NCBI GenBank assembly: GCA_022117465.1
Contig: JAHCGZ010000003.1
Location: forward strand, 62,001 to 126,000
Direction: 5' to 3'
DNA length: 64,000 bases
Source: Candidatus Nitrosopumilus limneticus
GTDB lineage: Archaea > Thermoproteota > Nitrososphaeria > Nitrososphaerales > Nitrosopumilaceae
The notes under the pieces: generated by a model
The model's database searches: none
What the model saw: only the letters and a program-made list of their open reading frames with translations
Told to the model about the DNA's origin: nothing
Translations under genes and position numbers: made by a program
Shown here: piece by piece, positions 26,601-34,076 of the stretch
Layout: every line of letters begins with the position of its first letter
Position numbering within the stretch: position 1 is the first letter of the stretch

Positions 26601-27010
26601 ACTTCACTAATTCCTTGTAAAGGTGCAATTGTAACACCTTCAGTAATTATTGCTAACCCTACACGTACTGCAAGATCTAATTTATCTTCTAATGAAGCAT
26701 TAGGTAAAGAATATTTTCCTAAAGCAATATCTTCTGCTAAAATTAATGCAGAACGTTCTTTACCATTAATTTTTAAAATTTCTCTTAGAGGAGCCGCAAT
26801 ATCAATTTCGTGCATTTTAGCTACTCGATCTGCTAAATCAAATGCAATTTTAGGCTCAATAATTCCTGAGGAGTCTACTAATGTAGATTTTGCTAATGCA
26901 GCATGCTCAAAAATAGAATATGTTTCAGTTGAGAGGTTTGAATAATAATTTAGGTAATAATCTGGCATCTCAATACCACGAATTCTAGAAATTGCATCGT
27001 TTTCAGCCAT
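23633..27010 (-). CDS. polC: DNA polymerase D large subunit (DP2)
   Basis: The 1125-residue catalytic subunit of the archaeal replicative polymerase. N-terminal segments include the SIAGPMRSAGGTESAVT block and GRACNTGFAAVGFHPV. The catalytic aspartates lie in RDADGDADS, with GGLMDAPLL downstream. Zinc-binding sets occur mid-protein (CLKCNEPSIGIKCSKCG, CNNCRD, CEKCKRK) and near the C-terminus (CTACGKSYRR, CVCG). No intein is inserted at the active site, as happens in some archaea. The small subunit is encoded at 31287-32735, beside Orc1 and the probable origin. Confidence 0.97.
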   Translation of the reverse strand: MAENDAISRIRGIEMPDYYLNYYSNLSTETYSIFEHAALAKSTLVDSSGIIEPKIAFDLADRVAKMHEIDIAAPLREILKINGKERSALILAEDIALGKYSLPNASLEDKLDLAVRVGLAIITEGVTIAPLQGISEVKIKKNKDGTDYLSVSIAGPMRSAGGTESAVTLLIADHVRKITGLSKFQANSFDDETGRFIEELRIYEREASSFQFHILDEDIEHVISNLPVELAGVDTDPYEVVNHKGMTRIKTDRVRGGALRVLNDGLIGRSKKLLQRIDMYKLDGWEWLNDLKGAVQTGDNEEDAAAKRMREVITGRSVLSMPNKLGGFRLRYGRACNTGFAAVGFHPVVAEILDHTIAVGTQVKIDIPGKGATVAFVDSIETPIVRLQNGDVVKIKDVEHGIKIKNKIEKILHLGDILITFGDFLENNAQLIPSGYVEEIWIEQLKQIISNSEPKNKYLEQFLTKLPSIEEALKISIDFHFSLHPHYLYYWDKISIEELLQLLQPRNFNENKIEYSIEIKKILEKLGTPHKVEDQIIVLENDEAKVFFNLLFVTKPIINGLSVPQILTNSSKIKINNKFSTSIGVRIGRPEKAAPRQMKPPTHVLFPTSDKGGPTRDLLKASQNEHFFTNIYNRHCLKCNEPSIGIKCSKCGEKTTIFFRCNNCRDVLTEQFCEKCKRKAPAHSHKEFPLKSRLLLAQEKMGLRAKEPFKGVKELISEDKIAEPLEKGLVRQNYGLTTFKDGTIRFDATNSPLTQFKPSWIGTSIEKLKELGYSHDIDGKPIENIDQTIELRIQDVIIPNESGKYLVSTCKYIDTLLVKFYGKSSFYNVNNIEELIGHLIIGLAPHTSVGIVGRIIGYTETHVCFGTPNWHSAKRRDADGDADSIMLLMDSLLNFSRQFLSDKIGGLMDAPLLIQPLVLPHESQPQAHNLEVTKILPLEFFESTIQQSKASDVTSVEIIKSRLDTKRQFYDYHFTHLTSSLTTSKSRSAYSTLGSMLDKFDMQVRNAELIDVVNPSELVSNVISTHLIPDIMGNLRAYAKQSFRCTACGKSYRRIPLIQTCVCGHKLIATITRGSVEKYLKLAKRLVDKYNVGEYQRGRIYALSDEIELVFGKSQGDQSLLTDYA

Positions 27011-27022
27011 AATAGAACAGTA

Positions 27023-27772
27023 TTACTTGCTTCTTTGAATTGCTTTTGCTATTTCTTCTAATTTTGTAAGACTACCACCTTTTTCAAGAAACGTCCCAAT
27101 AACTAATGCATCTGCACCAGCTTTAGCTAAATTTTCTGCAGTTTCAACTTCTTTGATACCACCACCAACTATTATGAATCCATTAAATGCATGTCTGACT
27201 GTTTTTACCATTTCAGGAGTCACAGTAGATTTTGCACCAGAACCTGCTTCTAAATATACAAATCTCATTCCAAGAAGTTGTGCTGCCAATGAATAAGCTG
27301 CAGCAATTTTTGGTTTTTCAAATGGAATTCCCCTTGCAGAACCAACAAACCAAGCAGACGTCCCATCTCCTATCACTAAGTAAGCAGTTGGTAATGCTTC
27401 TAAACCAAATTTAGCCACACTTGGTGCAGCTAATGCTTGTGCTTGAGTAATAAAATAAGGATTTTCGGAGTTCATTAAAGAGCTAAATAAGATAGCATCA
27501 GCATCAGGTACAACACCTGTAACATTCCCAGGAAAGAGAATAATTGGAATTTGAATATTTTGTTTAATGCCTTTAACAACTTTAGACATCTCAATTTGAT
27601 CATTTGCAGATGAACCTCCTACTAAGATAGCAGAAGCGCCTATTTTTTCAACATCTTGGGCAAGCTTACTTGACGCCTGTAAATTTGAAACCTCAGAATC
27701 AATTAAGACAAATAGTAATGTATTTTTTTTTTCTAATTCAGATTTTAGAAACGATTCTACTTTTCCAGTCAT
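27023..27772 (-). CDS. Geranylgeranylglyceryl phosphate synthase
   Basis: The 249-residue TIM barrel joins geranylgeranyl diphosphate to sn-glycerol-1-phosphate, the first committed step of archaeal membrane lipids. Segments are FVLIDSEV near the start, ILVGGSSAND, IILFPGNVTGVVPDADAILFSSLMNS, FVYLEAGSGAK and IIVGGGIKEVETAENLAKAGADALVIG. The GGSS, GGGI and phosphate-binding GADALVIG motifs are typical. It is encoded 12 bp upstream of polC on the same strand, so the two are likely co-transcribed. Confidence 0.93.
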   Translation of the reverse strand: MTGKVESFLKSELEKKNTLLFVLIDSEVSNLQASSKLAQDVEKIGASAILVGGSSANDQIEMSKVVKGIKQNIQIPIILFPGNVTGVVPDADAILFSSLMNSENPYFITQAQALAAPSVAKFGLEALPTAYLVIGDGTSAWFVGSARGIPFEKPKIAAAYSLAAQLLGMRFVYLEAGSGAKSTVTPEMVKTVRHAFNGFIIVGGGIKEVETAENLAKAGADALVIGTFLEKGGSLTKLEEIAKAIQRSK

Positions 27773-27836
27773 AATTATGCTTTGTACATGACACTTTAAA
27801 GTTTAATTGGAGTGGGGTATACAGTATTGTATAGCT

Positions 27837-28199
27837 ATGACAGAATCTAAAGAATCCAATTTTAACAACATTATTAGTAAAATTATCAAAAAATCACTAT
27901 TTACAGAGCGACAAATTGAAATAATTTTAAATCAAAAGAATCTTCTAGAATCAAGTTTTCCAATATCTAAAGGAGCGTATTATAGGCAAGTAAGTCAATC
28001 TAGAGAGAAATTAATTGCATTATTCTATTCAATCATACTTTTACGTGGTTTAGGCATACTTTTGCCTGATGATATTGACGTGATAGCAAAGCTTTCTGAA
28101 CAAATTAGTGTGATTAATCAAAGTGACATATTTCCTGAAAGAGAGGAAGAAGTGATTAGTGTAATAGAGAAATTAATCAGACAGGCATCAAATATGTGA
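27837..28199 (+). CDS. Hypothetical helical protein upstream of a membrane regulator
   Basis: The product has about 120 residues from ATG 27837 (a TTG at 27807 would add ten). It is mostly helical: NIISKIIKKSLFTERQIEIIL, then SFPISKGAYYRQVSQSREKLIALFYSII, which could be a helix-turn-helix followed by a hydrophobic helix, and VISVIEKLIRQAS at the end. No certain domain. Its stop codon lies inside the first TGTGATTAA repeat of the operator-like array in front of the next gene, so the array may control one or both genes. Confidence 0.65.
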   Translation: MTESKESNFNNIISKIIKKSLFTERQIEIILNQKNLLESSFPISKGAYYRQVSQSREKLIALFYSIILLRGLGILLPDDIDVIAKLSEQISVINQSDIFPEREEEVISVIEKLIRQASNM

Positions 28200-28318
28200 T
28201 TAATGTGATTAAGATAATGAATTATCAATTGTGATTATCAATAATGAGATTGTGATTGTTATTGTGAGATTGTTAATCTAAAGTGTGAAATAATATTGGT
28301 CAATCACAATAAATCACA
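28195..28318. promoter_or_regulatory. Array of TGTGATT sites before the membrane-bound regulator gene
   Basis: TGTGATT occurs at 28195, 28204, 28230 and 28251, the first two as an exact 9-bp tandem (TGTGATTAA twice). The reverse complement AATCACA occurs at 28302 and 28312, the last only 3 bp before ATG 28321. Six copies in 124 bp, in two orientations and flanking the start region, fit an operator for a winged-helix protein; autoregulation by the downstream product is the simplest idea. Confidence 0.6.
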
Positions 28319-28320
28319 AC

Positions 28321-28941
28321 ATGGGCATAGAAATTGTGATGTTAGTAGAAATTCCTGATCCTGAAGTGATTTTAGGAGTGATTTTAGCATTTTTGATAGG
28401 TCTGGGTGGTTTGTATCTATTCATTAAAGTACGTCCATTCATAAAATCTAGTAGTGATATTACTGATCCTACTCAGACAGAGCGCTTAGAGTATTATGAA
28501 AGACAGTTAATTGATATGAAAATACGCCTAGATGCATTAGAAATTCAGGGTGTAGTTGAAAGTCCTGTGGATTCTAATCTAGAATTAAAACAGTTTATGC
28601 AAAGATTGGTTGATAATAATCAAGAGTTTGACAAAGAAATTGAAGTGATAAAAGAGCCTAATATTGTTAAAAAACCTGTTTTTGTGCCTAATATTTCAAG
28701 TATTGAACATGTGAGCCCTACAAATTACGTGTTGCAGTTAATCACAAACAAATCTATGACATCACGTGATATACAAATCACAACAAAACGAAGTAGAGAA
28801 CATATTTCTAGATTGATGAAGAAATTATTTGAAAGTGGATTAGTTCAAAGGAACACACAAACAAAACCATATACATATTCAATTACTGAAAAAGGAAAAT
28901 CCAAAGTTGAATTAGATGTTGCATCTTCAGTTATTATGTAG
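28321..28941 (+). CDS. Membrane-anchored winged-helix transcriptional regulator
   Basis: The 206-residue product has one membrane span at about residues 16-36 (VILGVILAFLIGLGGLYLFI). A helical, possibly coiled segment follows (ERLEYYERQLIDMKIRLDALE, about 60-80), then a flexible linker and a C-terminal winged helix (about 135-200: VLQLITNKSMTSRDIQITTKR, EHISRLMKKLFESGLVQRN, YSITEKGKSKVE). This is a marR/ArsR-like DNA-binding fold tethered to the membrane. The repeat array directly in front suggests self-control. The sensed signal is unknown. Confidence 0.8.
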   Translation: MGIEIVMLVEIPDPEVILGVILAFLIGLGGLYLFIKVRPFIKSSSDITDPTQTERLEYYERQLIDMKIRLDALEIQGVVESPVDSNLELKQFMQRLVDNNQEFDKEIEVIKEPNIVKKPVFVPNISSIEHVSPTNYVLQLITNKSMTSRDIQITTKRSREHISRLMKKLFESGLVQRNTQTKPYTYSITEKGKSKVELDVASSVIM

Positions 28942-29065
28942 ATAATTAAGAAAATTATCTCAAGATGAGTTGTTTGTAATTTTGTTGATTTTAGACTAAA
29001 ATCATTATTATTTATTAATATATTATTTTAATAAATTATATATATTATTAATTTATAATTAAAAT

Positions 29066-29227
29066 ATGTCAGTACAGGAAAACGAAGTGTTGGTAAAGAT
29101 CACATCTGCAGGCACTATTTCGATACCAAAACAATTTAGAAAATTTATGGATATACAAAAGGGTGAATATGTAAAAATAATTCTTGGAAAAGATAGATTG
29201 ATAGTCAGAAAAGTAACTATAATTTGA
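29066..29227 (+). CDS. AbrB/SpoVT-type DNA-binding protein (53 aa)
   Basis: ATG 29066 to TGA 29227. The product holds the swapped-hairpin motif VKITSAGTISIPKQFRKFM, DIQKGEYVKIIL and DRLIVRKV, as in AbrB, MazE and VapB. No toxin gene is adjacent, so it is more likely a stand-alone regulator. A very AT-rich promoter with TATATATTATTAATT lies just upstream. Its stop abuts the stop of the convergent gene at 29228. Confidence 0.82.
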   Translation: MSVQENEVLVKITSAGTISIPKQFRKFMDIQKGEYVKIILGKDRLIVRKVTII

Positions 29228-29620
29228 TTAGTTTTGTTGTTTTTGAGTAATTTTTAGGGTTTGGTAAGTCCATTCTTTACCAGTTCTAATCCTTTCTACC
29301 CTACCTTTTGAGGCAAAACGTGACAAATATGTTGAAATCACACTAAGTTTTACAGGTTCGTTAAATTCATCTTCATATTTCTCAAGAATGTTATTTGAAG
29401 TAAATTTGCCTATAGGGAAAAATTTATCCACAGTATGCCAAATTTTAGAGCCTGTAGAGTCCATTTTGACTGATTTTTCTTCCTCTTCTTCAATATTCAT
29501 CAAGTCCATCATTTCAAATATTTTAAGGACTTTTTCCCTGGTAACATTTCCTTCTAATTTAATGTCATAACGGGCCCCGTCTGCATCCTCCATATCTATA
29601 CGTATACGTTTTTTAGCCAT
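29228..29620 (-). CDS. Conserved hypothetical protein with a winged-helix-like C-terminus
   Basis: The 130-residue product starts with a beta-strand/ubiquitin-like stretch (KKRIRIDMEDADGARYDIKLEGNV split by turns), an acidic run IEEEEE near residue 45, and a C-terminal half (IWHTVDKFFPIGKFTSNNIL, LSVISTYLSRFASKGRVERI) resembling a winged helix. The start codon faces the probable origin, so its promoter overlaps the left flank. Function unknown; a DNA-related role is inferred from fold and place. Confidence 0.7.
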   Translation of the reverse strand: MAKKRIRIDMEDADGARYDIKLEGNVTREKVLKIFEMMDLMNIEEEEEKSVKMDSTGSKIWHTVDKFFPIGKFTSNNILEKYEDEFNEPVKLSVISTYLSRFASKGRVERIRTGKEWTYQTLKITQKQQN

Positions 29621-29777
29621 GTCTTTGAGATCTAACAGATCAAATATCAGTGGTTAGATTGATCTGATCAGATTTGTTAACATTGTAGTTTGTTAACATT
29701 GACTGCCTAACCTACGCTTAGCATGTTTTGTAATATTAACACCTAGTTTCTTAATTATCCCCCTTTTATGAAAATTA

Positions 29778-29806
29778 TCACGCCTGGAGTGGAAATAAAG
29801 GGGTAA
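29778..29806 (+). repeat. Origin recognition box (ORB) 1
   Basis: The element reads TCACGCCTGGAGTGGAAAT then AAAGGGGTAA. It matches the archaeal ORB plan: a core like CCAGTGGAAAC followed by a G-string. It is identical at 27 of 29 positions to ORB 2, starting 61 bp downstream in the same orientation. Confidence 0.82.
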
Positions 29807-29838
29807 TTTTGAGATATTAACAGTGTTAATGAGTTTCT

Positions 29839-29867
29839 TCACGCTTGGATTGGAAATAAAGGGGTAA
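29839..29867 (+). repeat. Origin recognition box (ORB) 2
   Basis: The element reads TCACGCTTGGATTGGAAAT then AAAGGGGTAA and differs from ORB 1 at two positions only. Same orientation; the G-string side points to the AT-rich tract and to the orc1/cdc6 gene. Confidence 0.82.
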
Positions 29868-30107
29868 AAACAGGCTTTTTTTTATTTTTCTTCATATAAA
29901 ATTAACAAATTGTTAACCATTTTTTCTAACAATGACCCACACACCAATATTTCTACTCTCATTTTTTAAAATTAATTTTTTTTAAAAAATCTAAATCTAA
30001 CTAAAAATAACTAATCATAAACTAAACTAGAATTACTATTGTGAACTATACTCTTTTTGATAAAAGATGATTAAGATGAAACATAATGGAAATGAAGGTG
30101 TCTGAGT

Positions 30108-31310
30108 ATGTCTGATCCAATTGACAGAATGCTTGATGCAGCAGAATCAGGAAAATCAATAATAAAAAATCGAGAAATTCTTCATTTTACATATATTCCA
30201 AACATAATATTTCATAGGGATTCTGAACAAGAACAAGTCACTCAATCACTACTTCCAATTCTAAAACAATCTAGACCATCCAACTTACTAGTTTATGGTA
30301 AACCTGGAACTGGTAAAACTTTAGTTGTTAAAAAAGTCCTTTCTAAAATTCAAGAAAGAGTAGAAAAATCAAACTTTCCAATAAAATTAGTATATGCAAA
30401 TTCTAAAAACGAGACAACATTGTATGGATTATTAGTCAGTATAGGCAGGCAATTAGGACTAAATGAGAAGGAATTACCTACAACTGGGCTTGCAATTAGT
30501 GAAGTTTTCAAAAGATTGCTAAACAAAATTAGAGAAGAAAAACTTAACGCGATTTTTGTAATTGATGAAATAGACTATCTTGCACAATTAATAGCAAAAA
30601 CTGGCAAAGATATCTTATATCAACTCACAAGAGCAAATGAACAATTAGAGGTTGGTTCTTTAACTATGGTGGGAATTTCAAATGACTTAACATTCAAAGA
30701 AAAACTTGATCCACGAGTAATTAGCAGTCTAGGCGAGGAAGAAATTGTATTTACAAATTATAATGTTGAACAAATTAAAAAAATTCTGAAAGAAAGAATT
30801 AATGAATCTTTTATTGAAAATGCAGTACAAGAACCTGCATTAAACCTCTGTGCTGCACTTGCTGGAGGAGAGCATGGAGATGCTAGAAGAGCAATAGATT
30901 TACTTCGTGTAGCAGGAGAACTAGCTGAAAGACAACAATCTAACCACGTCACAATTGAACATGTTAGAGAAGCCTCTCTTAAAATTGAAGAAAATAAAGA
31001 AGAAGCCTCTCTAAAATCATATCCACTACACGAAAAATTAGTACTTTTAGCCATAATGAAGGCAAACGGATCCTCTACTGGGGAGATTTACTCTTCATAC
31101 AAAAACCTCTGTAAGTCAGTTGGAAAAGACGAATTAACTCAAAGACGAATTACACAAATGTTAAGTGAAATTGAATTATCAGGAATTATTTCTGGACGAC
31201 TAATTCATCAAGGAATTCATGGAAGAACAAAAAAATACAAACTTACAGTTACATCTGAAATGATAAAAAAATCTTTTAAAGACGAATTAACTTTGCAAGA
31301 TATTATTTAA
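30108..31310 (+). CDS. cdc6: Origin recognition protein Orc1/Cdc6
   Basis: The 400-residue AAA+ protein binds ORB elements and loads MCM. YGKPGTGKTLVVKKVL is Walker A (about residues 63-78), IFVIDEIDYLA Walker B, SNDLTFKEKLDPRVISSLGEEEI the sensor and initiator-specific region, GGEHGDARRAIDLLRVAGE sensor 2. The C-terminal winged helix (HEKLVLLAIMKANGSSTGEIY to IHGRTKKYKL) contacts DNA. It lies beside two ORB elements and overlaps the PolD small subunit gene by 24 bp at the 3' ends. Confidence 0.96.
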   Translation: MSDPIDRMLDAAESGKSIIKNREILHFTYIPNIIFHRDSEQEQVTQSLLPILKQSRPSNLLVYGKPGTGKTLVVKKVLSKIQERVEKSNFPIKLVYANSKNETTLYGLLVSIGRQLGLNEKELPTTGLAISEVFKRLLNKIREEKLNAIFVIDEIDYLAQLIAKTGKDILYQLTRANEQLEVGSLTMVGISNDLTFKEKLDPRVISSLGEEEIVFTNYNVEQIKKILKERINESFIENAVQEPALNLCAALAGGEHGDARRAIDLLRVAGELAERQQSNHVTIEHVREASLKIEENKEEASLKSYPLHEKLVLLAIMKANGSSTGEIYSSYKNLCKSVGKDELTQRRITQMLSEIELSGIISGRLIHQGIHGRTKKYKLTVTSEMIKKSFKDELTLQDII

Positions 31311-32735
31311 ATTTGAATTATAATTCTCATGAAAAATTTGAAAAGTTTTTAGATTTACAATGATGGCAAGACCTGGATTTGGAATCATTCCAACACTTGC
31401 TTGAAAAGGTGTTTGTTTTTGCCAGGAACCTGAATTAACTAACAAAATTCCTTTGTACATACCTAATTGAGCCTTGTGTACATGTCCTACATGAAAAATA
31501 TCTGGGATATCTTCAATTACTAAGAGATCCTCCATTTCTGGTGCTATTGGTGTTGAGCTACCATAAACTGGACTTAGATGTCTAGCTCTAAGAAGACTTT
31601 TCATAACATCAGTTGGTCTATCATAACTTAACCCAGGAGTAGTCTTTACAATATCATCTATACTTTGGCCATGAAACATCAATACTTTAACTCCATTTAA
31701 TGAAATAAGAGCTGGATTTCCAACCATTTCAATATTTTCTCTTTCCCATAAACCAGAATTATATTTTCGTGGGATTGCAGGTTGAGGCAGGGCTCTTCTA
31801 CCAGGATCATGATTTCCAGGCATGATGATAATTTTAATATTTTTTGGAATCTTATCTAATAGGTTTTCTGCTTTTTGTAATTGCTCTTCAATTGTTTGGC
31901 AAATCAGTTCTTTATTCTGATTTGGGTATATCCCAACACCGTCAACTACATCTCCACCAATTAATATAAAACGAATTTTTCTAGCAACTGCATCCGGACT
32001 GGATAACCAATTTACAAATTCAATTAATTCTTCTTCCATGAAGTATTTACTACCAATATGTAAATCAGATAGAAATACAGCATACACTTCACTTTCTGAT
32101 TTGTTAATTTTTTGATCTGGAATATCAGGTAAAATCAAATCTTTAATAATTAATCCTGAATTTTTAGATGTAGTAACTCGCGCCATAACAAATTGATCAA
32201 TAAGCAGAGTTCCAGCAGACTTTTGTAATTCTTCATCAAAAATAATACCTTCAAATGAGCCTGTAGGATCTTCTAACAATAATTTTGTGACATTTCTTTC
32301 AATATCTCTTGTGGTAACTAATCCACACACATACACGTCATTTTCTAATTTTGTCGTTTTAACAACAGATATTGATTTTATCATTTTCGACTCTGGTCTA
32401 TCTGAGATAATTCGTTTAAGCTTGTTAAAACGACTAGAAAACAAAGCATTGTATCCTTTTACTCCTTCTCCTGATGTAATTTTTTGAGTAGGATCTGATA
32501 ATATCCTCATTTCATTTTGAAGATTAGGGTCATCTTTTATTCCAAGATATGTTTCTAAATCATTTTGATTAATTTGAAATAATTTTTGTTTAGTTTTCTC
32601 TTTAACTACTTCTTTAATGATTCTCTCTAATTTTTTTACATCAGTAATATCATCTAAAATTTTAAATGCATCTGGATGAATTTGAATTCCTTTGGTCAAA
32701 GCATAATTTAATACAAAAGATAACTCCTTTTTCAT
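31287..32735 (-). CDS. polB: DNA polymerase D small subunit (DP1)
   Basis: The 482-residue product is the proofreading subunit of PolD. An OB-fold (VYVCGLVTTRDIERNVTKLLLED, about 150-175) precedes the Mre11-like phosphoesterase: FLSDLHIGS, LIGGDVVDGVG, IIMPGNHDP, LMFHGQS and FHVGHVHKA supply the metal ligands for 3'-5' exonuclease activity. It is convergent with orc1/cdc6. The large subunit gene lies 4 kb to the left, so the two PolD genes flank the probable origin. Confidence 0.95.
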   Translation of the reverse strand: MKKELSFVLNYALTKGIQIHPDAFKILDDITDVKKLERIIKEVVKEKTKQKLFQINQNDLETYLGIKDDPNLQNEMRILSDPTQKITSGEGVKGYNALFSSRFNKLKRIISDRPESKMIKSISVVKTTKLENDVYVCGLVTTRDIERNVTKLLLEDPTGSFEGIIFDEELQKSAGTLLIDQFVMARVTTSKNSGLIIKDLILPDIPDQKINKSESEVYAVFLSDLHIGSKYFMEEELIEFVNWLSSPDAVARKIRFILIGGDVVDGVGIYPNQNKELICQTIEEQLQKAENLLDKIPKNIKIIIMPGNHDPGRRALPQPAIPRKYNSGLWERENIEMVGNPALISLNGVKVLMFHGQSIDDIVKTTPGLSYDRPTDVMKSLLRARHLSPVYGSSTPIAPEMEDLLVIEDIPDIFHVGHVHKAQLGMYKGILLVNSGSWQKQTPFQASVGMIPNPGLAIIVNLKTFQIFHENYNSNLNNILQS

Positions 32736-32811
32736 ATCAAAAAATATAATCTGGTTTAATTAAATCTGCTCTAAACTAACCCTCAAATATTGTTCAATAA
32801 AACAAAACATT

Positions 32812-33348
32812 ATGAATAAAATTCGATTTATTACTTTTTTTGCATTTTTAGCCATATTTACAACTATTTTTCAACTTGGTTCAATGTCTACTGTTAGTGA
32901 AGAAGATGCAAGTTTATTCATGGAAGAATTTAAAAAATTAGTTTTAGATATTGACGGTTTTGGTATTTTTGTACACAACACAACCATTGCATTACCAATG
33001 TTTATTCCTGGTTTTGGTATTTTTTGGGGACTCTTTTCTTCATGGTCGACAGGGTATGCTTTTGCAGCAATTGTAACTTTTATGCCAGAAATAGCTAACA
33101 TTTCACCTCTTTCTGTCTTATTTTTATCTCCGTTTGGATTAATGGAAATTTTTTCATATTCATTAGCAATTTCTAGAAGTTTTATTCTGATTAAAGCAAT
33201 AATTACAAAAACAAAATTGTCTCAATTTATCAAACCAACTATTATTGAAATTGGAATTGTAATAGGTCTTCTTTTAGCCGGTGGATATATTGAATTTTAT
33301 ATGATAGAGTTAATTGAAAATGAAAATATTGAAATGCCTGGATTTTAG
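32812..33348 (+). CDS. SpoIIM-like membrane protein
   Basis: The 178-residue product has several spans: residues about 5-24 (FITFFAFLAIFTTIFQLGS), 57-80 (TTIALPMFIPGFGIFWGLFSS), 84-104, 110-132 and 146-168. The pattern of a soluble loop after span 1, then ALPMFIPGFGIFWGLFSSW and SPFGLMEIFSYSLAISRS, matches the archaeal 'stage II sporulation protein M' family (DUF95 type). These proteins have no sporulation role in archaea. Divergent from the DP1 gene. Confidence 0.8.
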   Translation: MNKIRFITFFAFLAIFTTIFQLGSMSTVSEEDASLFMEEFKKLVLDIDGFGIFVHNTTIALPMFIPGFGIFWGLFSSWSTGYAFAAIVTFMPEIANISPLSVLFLSPFGLMEIFSYSLAISRSFILIKAIITKTKLSQFIKPTIIEIGIVIGLLLAGGYIEFYMIELIENENIEMPGF

Positions 33349-33357
33349 ATTAGATAA

Positions 33358-34074
33358 TTAATTTTCCCATTGCCATCTATAATTCATATAAGAATCCAAA
33401 CTTGTTTGATTAAACACCATTACAGATAAATCAGAAAATTTCCTTCCTTCCAAGTCTTTTACGGTTCCTTCAAAATTAGTTTCATTTTCAGTCGTAATTG
33501 CTTCATAAACATGAACTTTCATCTTTGTTGTTTCAAAACCACTTTCTCGAAGATAAAGAGCTATTTCTGACGGCATAAAGTGTTTGTCTGGTTGTTTGGG
33601 CCAGGGTCTTGGAACTAATACTACACTAAACCCATCAATCAATGCTTTTTGTAATTCTAATTTTTTATCTTCAATAGAAGTTGTTACATGCATTGTAATC
33701 ACTTTAGATTTATCTAAAGGAACTTTAGCTCGTGATGCGGCAACTTGAACTGAACTTATTCCAGGCACAATTTCCACTTCTCCAAAAATCTCTATTAATC
33801 TATCAACTACTTCAGATTCTGAAAAATTTACATCCCCTGTAAATGGAATTACCAATGTCCTGTTACCAAGTTCTGGAAGTATTTTTTGATAAGACTTCTC
33901 TTGGTCATTCATTGTTATTTCATAAATTTCCTTTCCAACAATAAATTTCTCTATTGTTTTTAGAGTGTACTTGTAACCAATTATAACATCACAGTTTTGA
34001 ATAATTTCCTTTACAATTTCTGTCACATATTTTGGTGATCCAGGACCTACACCGACAGCAAAAACTTTTCCCAA
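33358..34074 (-). CDS. cbiE: Cobalt-precorrin-7 (C5)-methyltransferase (CbiE)
   Basis: The 238-residue tetrapyrrole methyltransferase has VGVGPGSPKYVT at the N-terminus, IPFTGDVNFSES, IVPGISSVQVAASRAKVPLD and VLVPRPWPKQPDKHFMPSEIA. The KVITMHVTTSIEDK and RPWP-type segments fit CbiE/CobL-N, which methylates C5. The partner CbiT is not in the window, and cobJ is at the left edge, so B12 genes are scattered. The hypothetical gene 34077-34568 starts upstream with only 2 bp between them. Confidence 0.85.
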   Translation of the reverse strand: MGKVFAVGVGPGSPKYVTEIVKEIIQNCDVIIGYKYTLKTIEKFIVGKEIYEITMNDQEKSYQKILPELGNRTLVIPFTGDVNFSESEVVDRLIEIFGEVEIVPGISSVQVAASRAKVPLDKSKVITMHVTTSIEDKKLELQKALIDGFSVVLVPRPWPKQPDKHFMPSEIALYLRESGFETTKMKVHVYEAITTENETNFEGTVKDLEGRKFSDLSVMVFNQTSLDSYMNYRWQWEN

Positions 34075-34076
34075 TT

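Larger units (their letters stand above)
29621..30107. other. Probable replication origin (oriC) next to orc1/cdc6
   Basis: This 487-bp gene-free stretch holds two near-identical direct ORB elements (29778-29806, 29839-29867), a likely inverted degenerate ORB (29753-29775, with five C as its G-string complement), a repeated TTTGTTAACATTG (29673-29685, 29689-29701) and a further AATTGTTAACC near 29908. To the right, about 29870-30060, the DNA is extremely AT-rich with T-runs, a suitable unwinding element. Orc1/Cdc6 starts at the right edge. This layout is the standard archaeal origin plan. Confidence 0.82.

Noticed and set aside
23633-27010. Possible intein in the PolD large subunit
   Set aside because: The length is normal and no intein splicing blocks interrupt the RDADGDAD region.
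29066-29620. Toxin-antitoxin pair (AbrB-like gene with its neighbour)
   Set aside because: The neighbour is convergent, not co-directional, and shows no toxin fold; a solo regulator is more likely.
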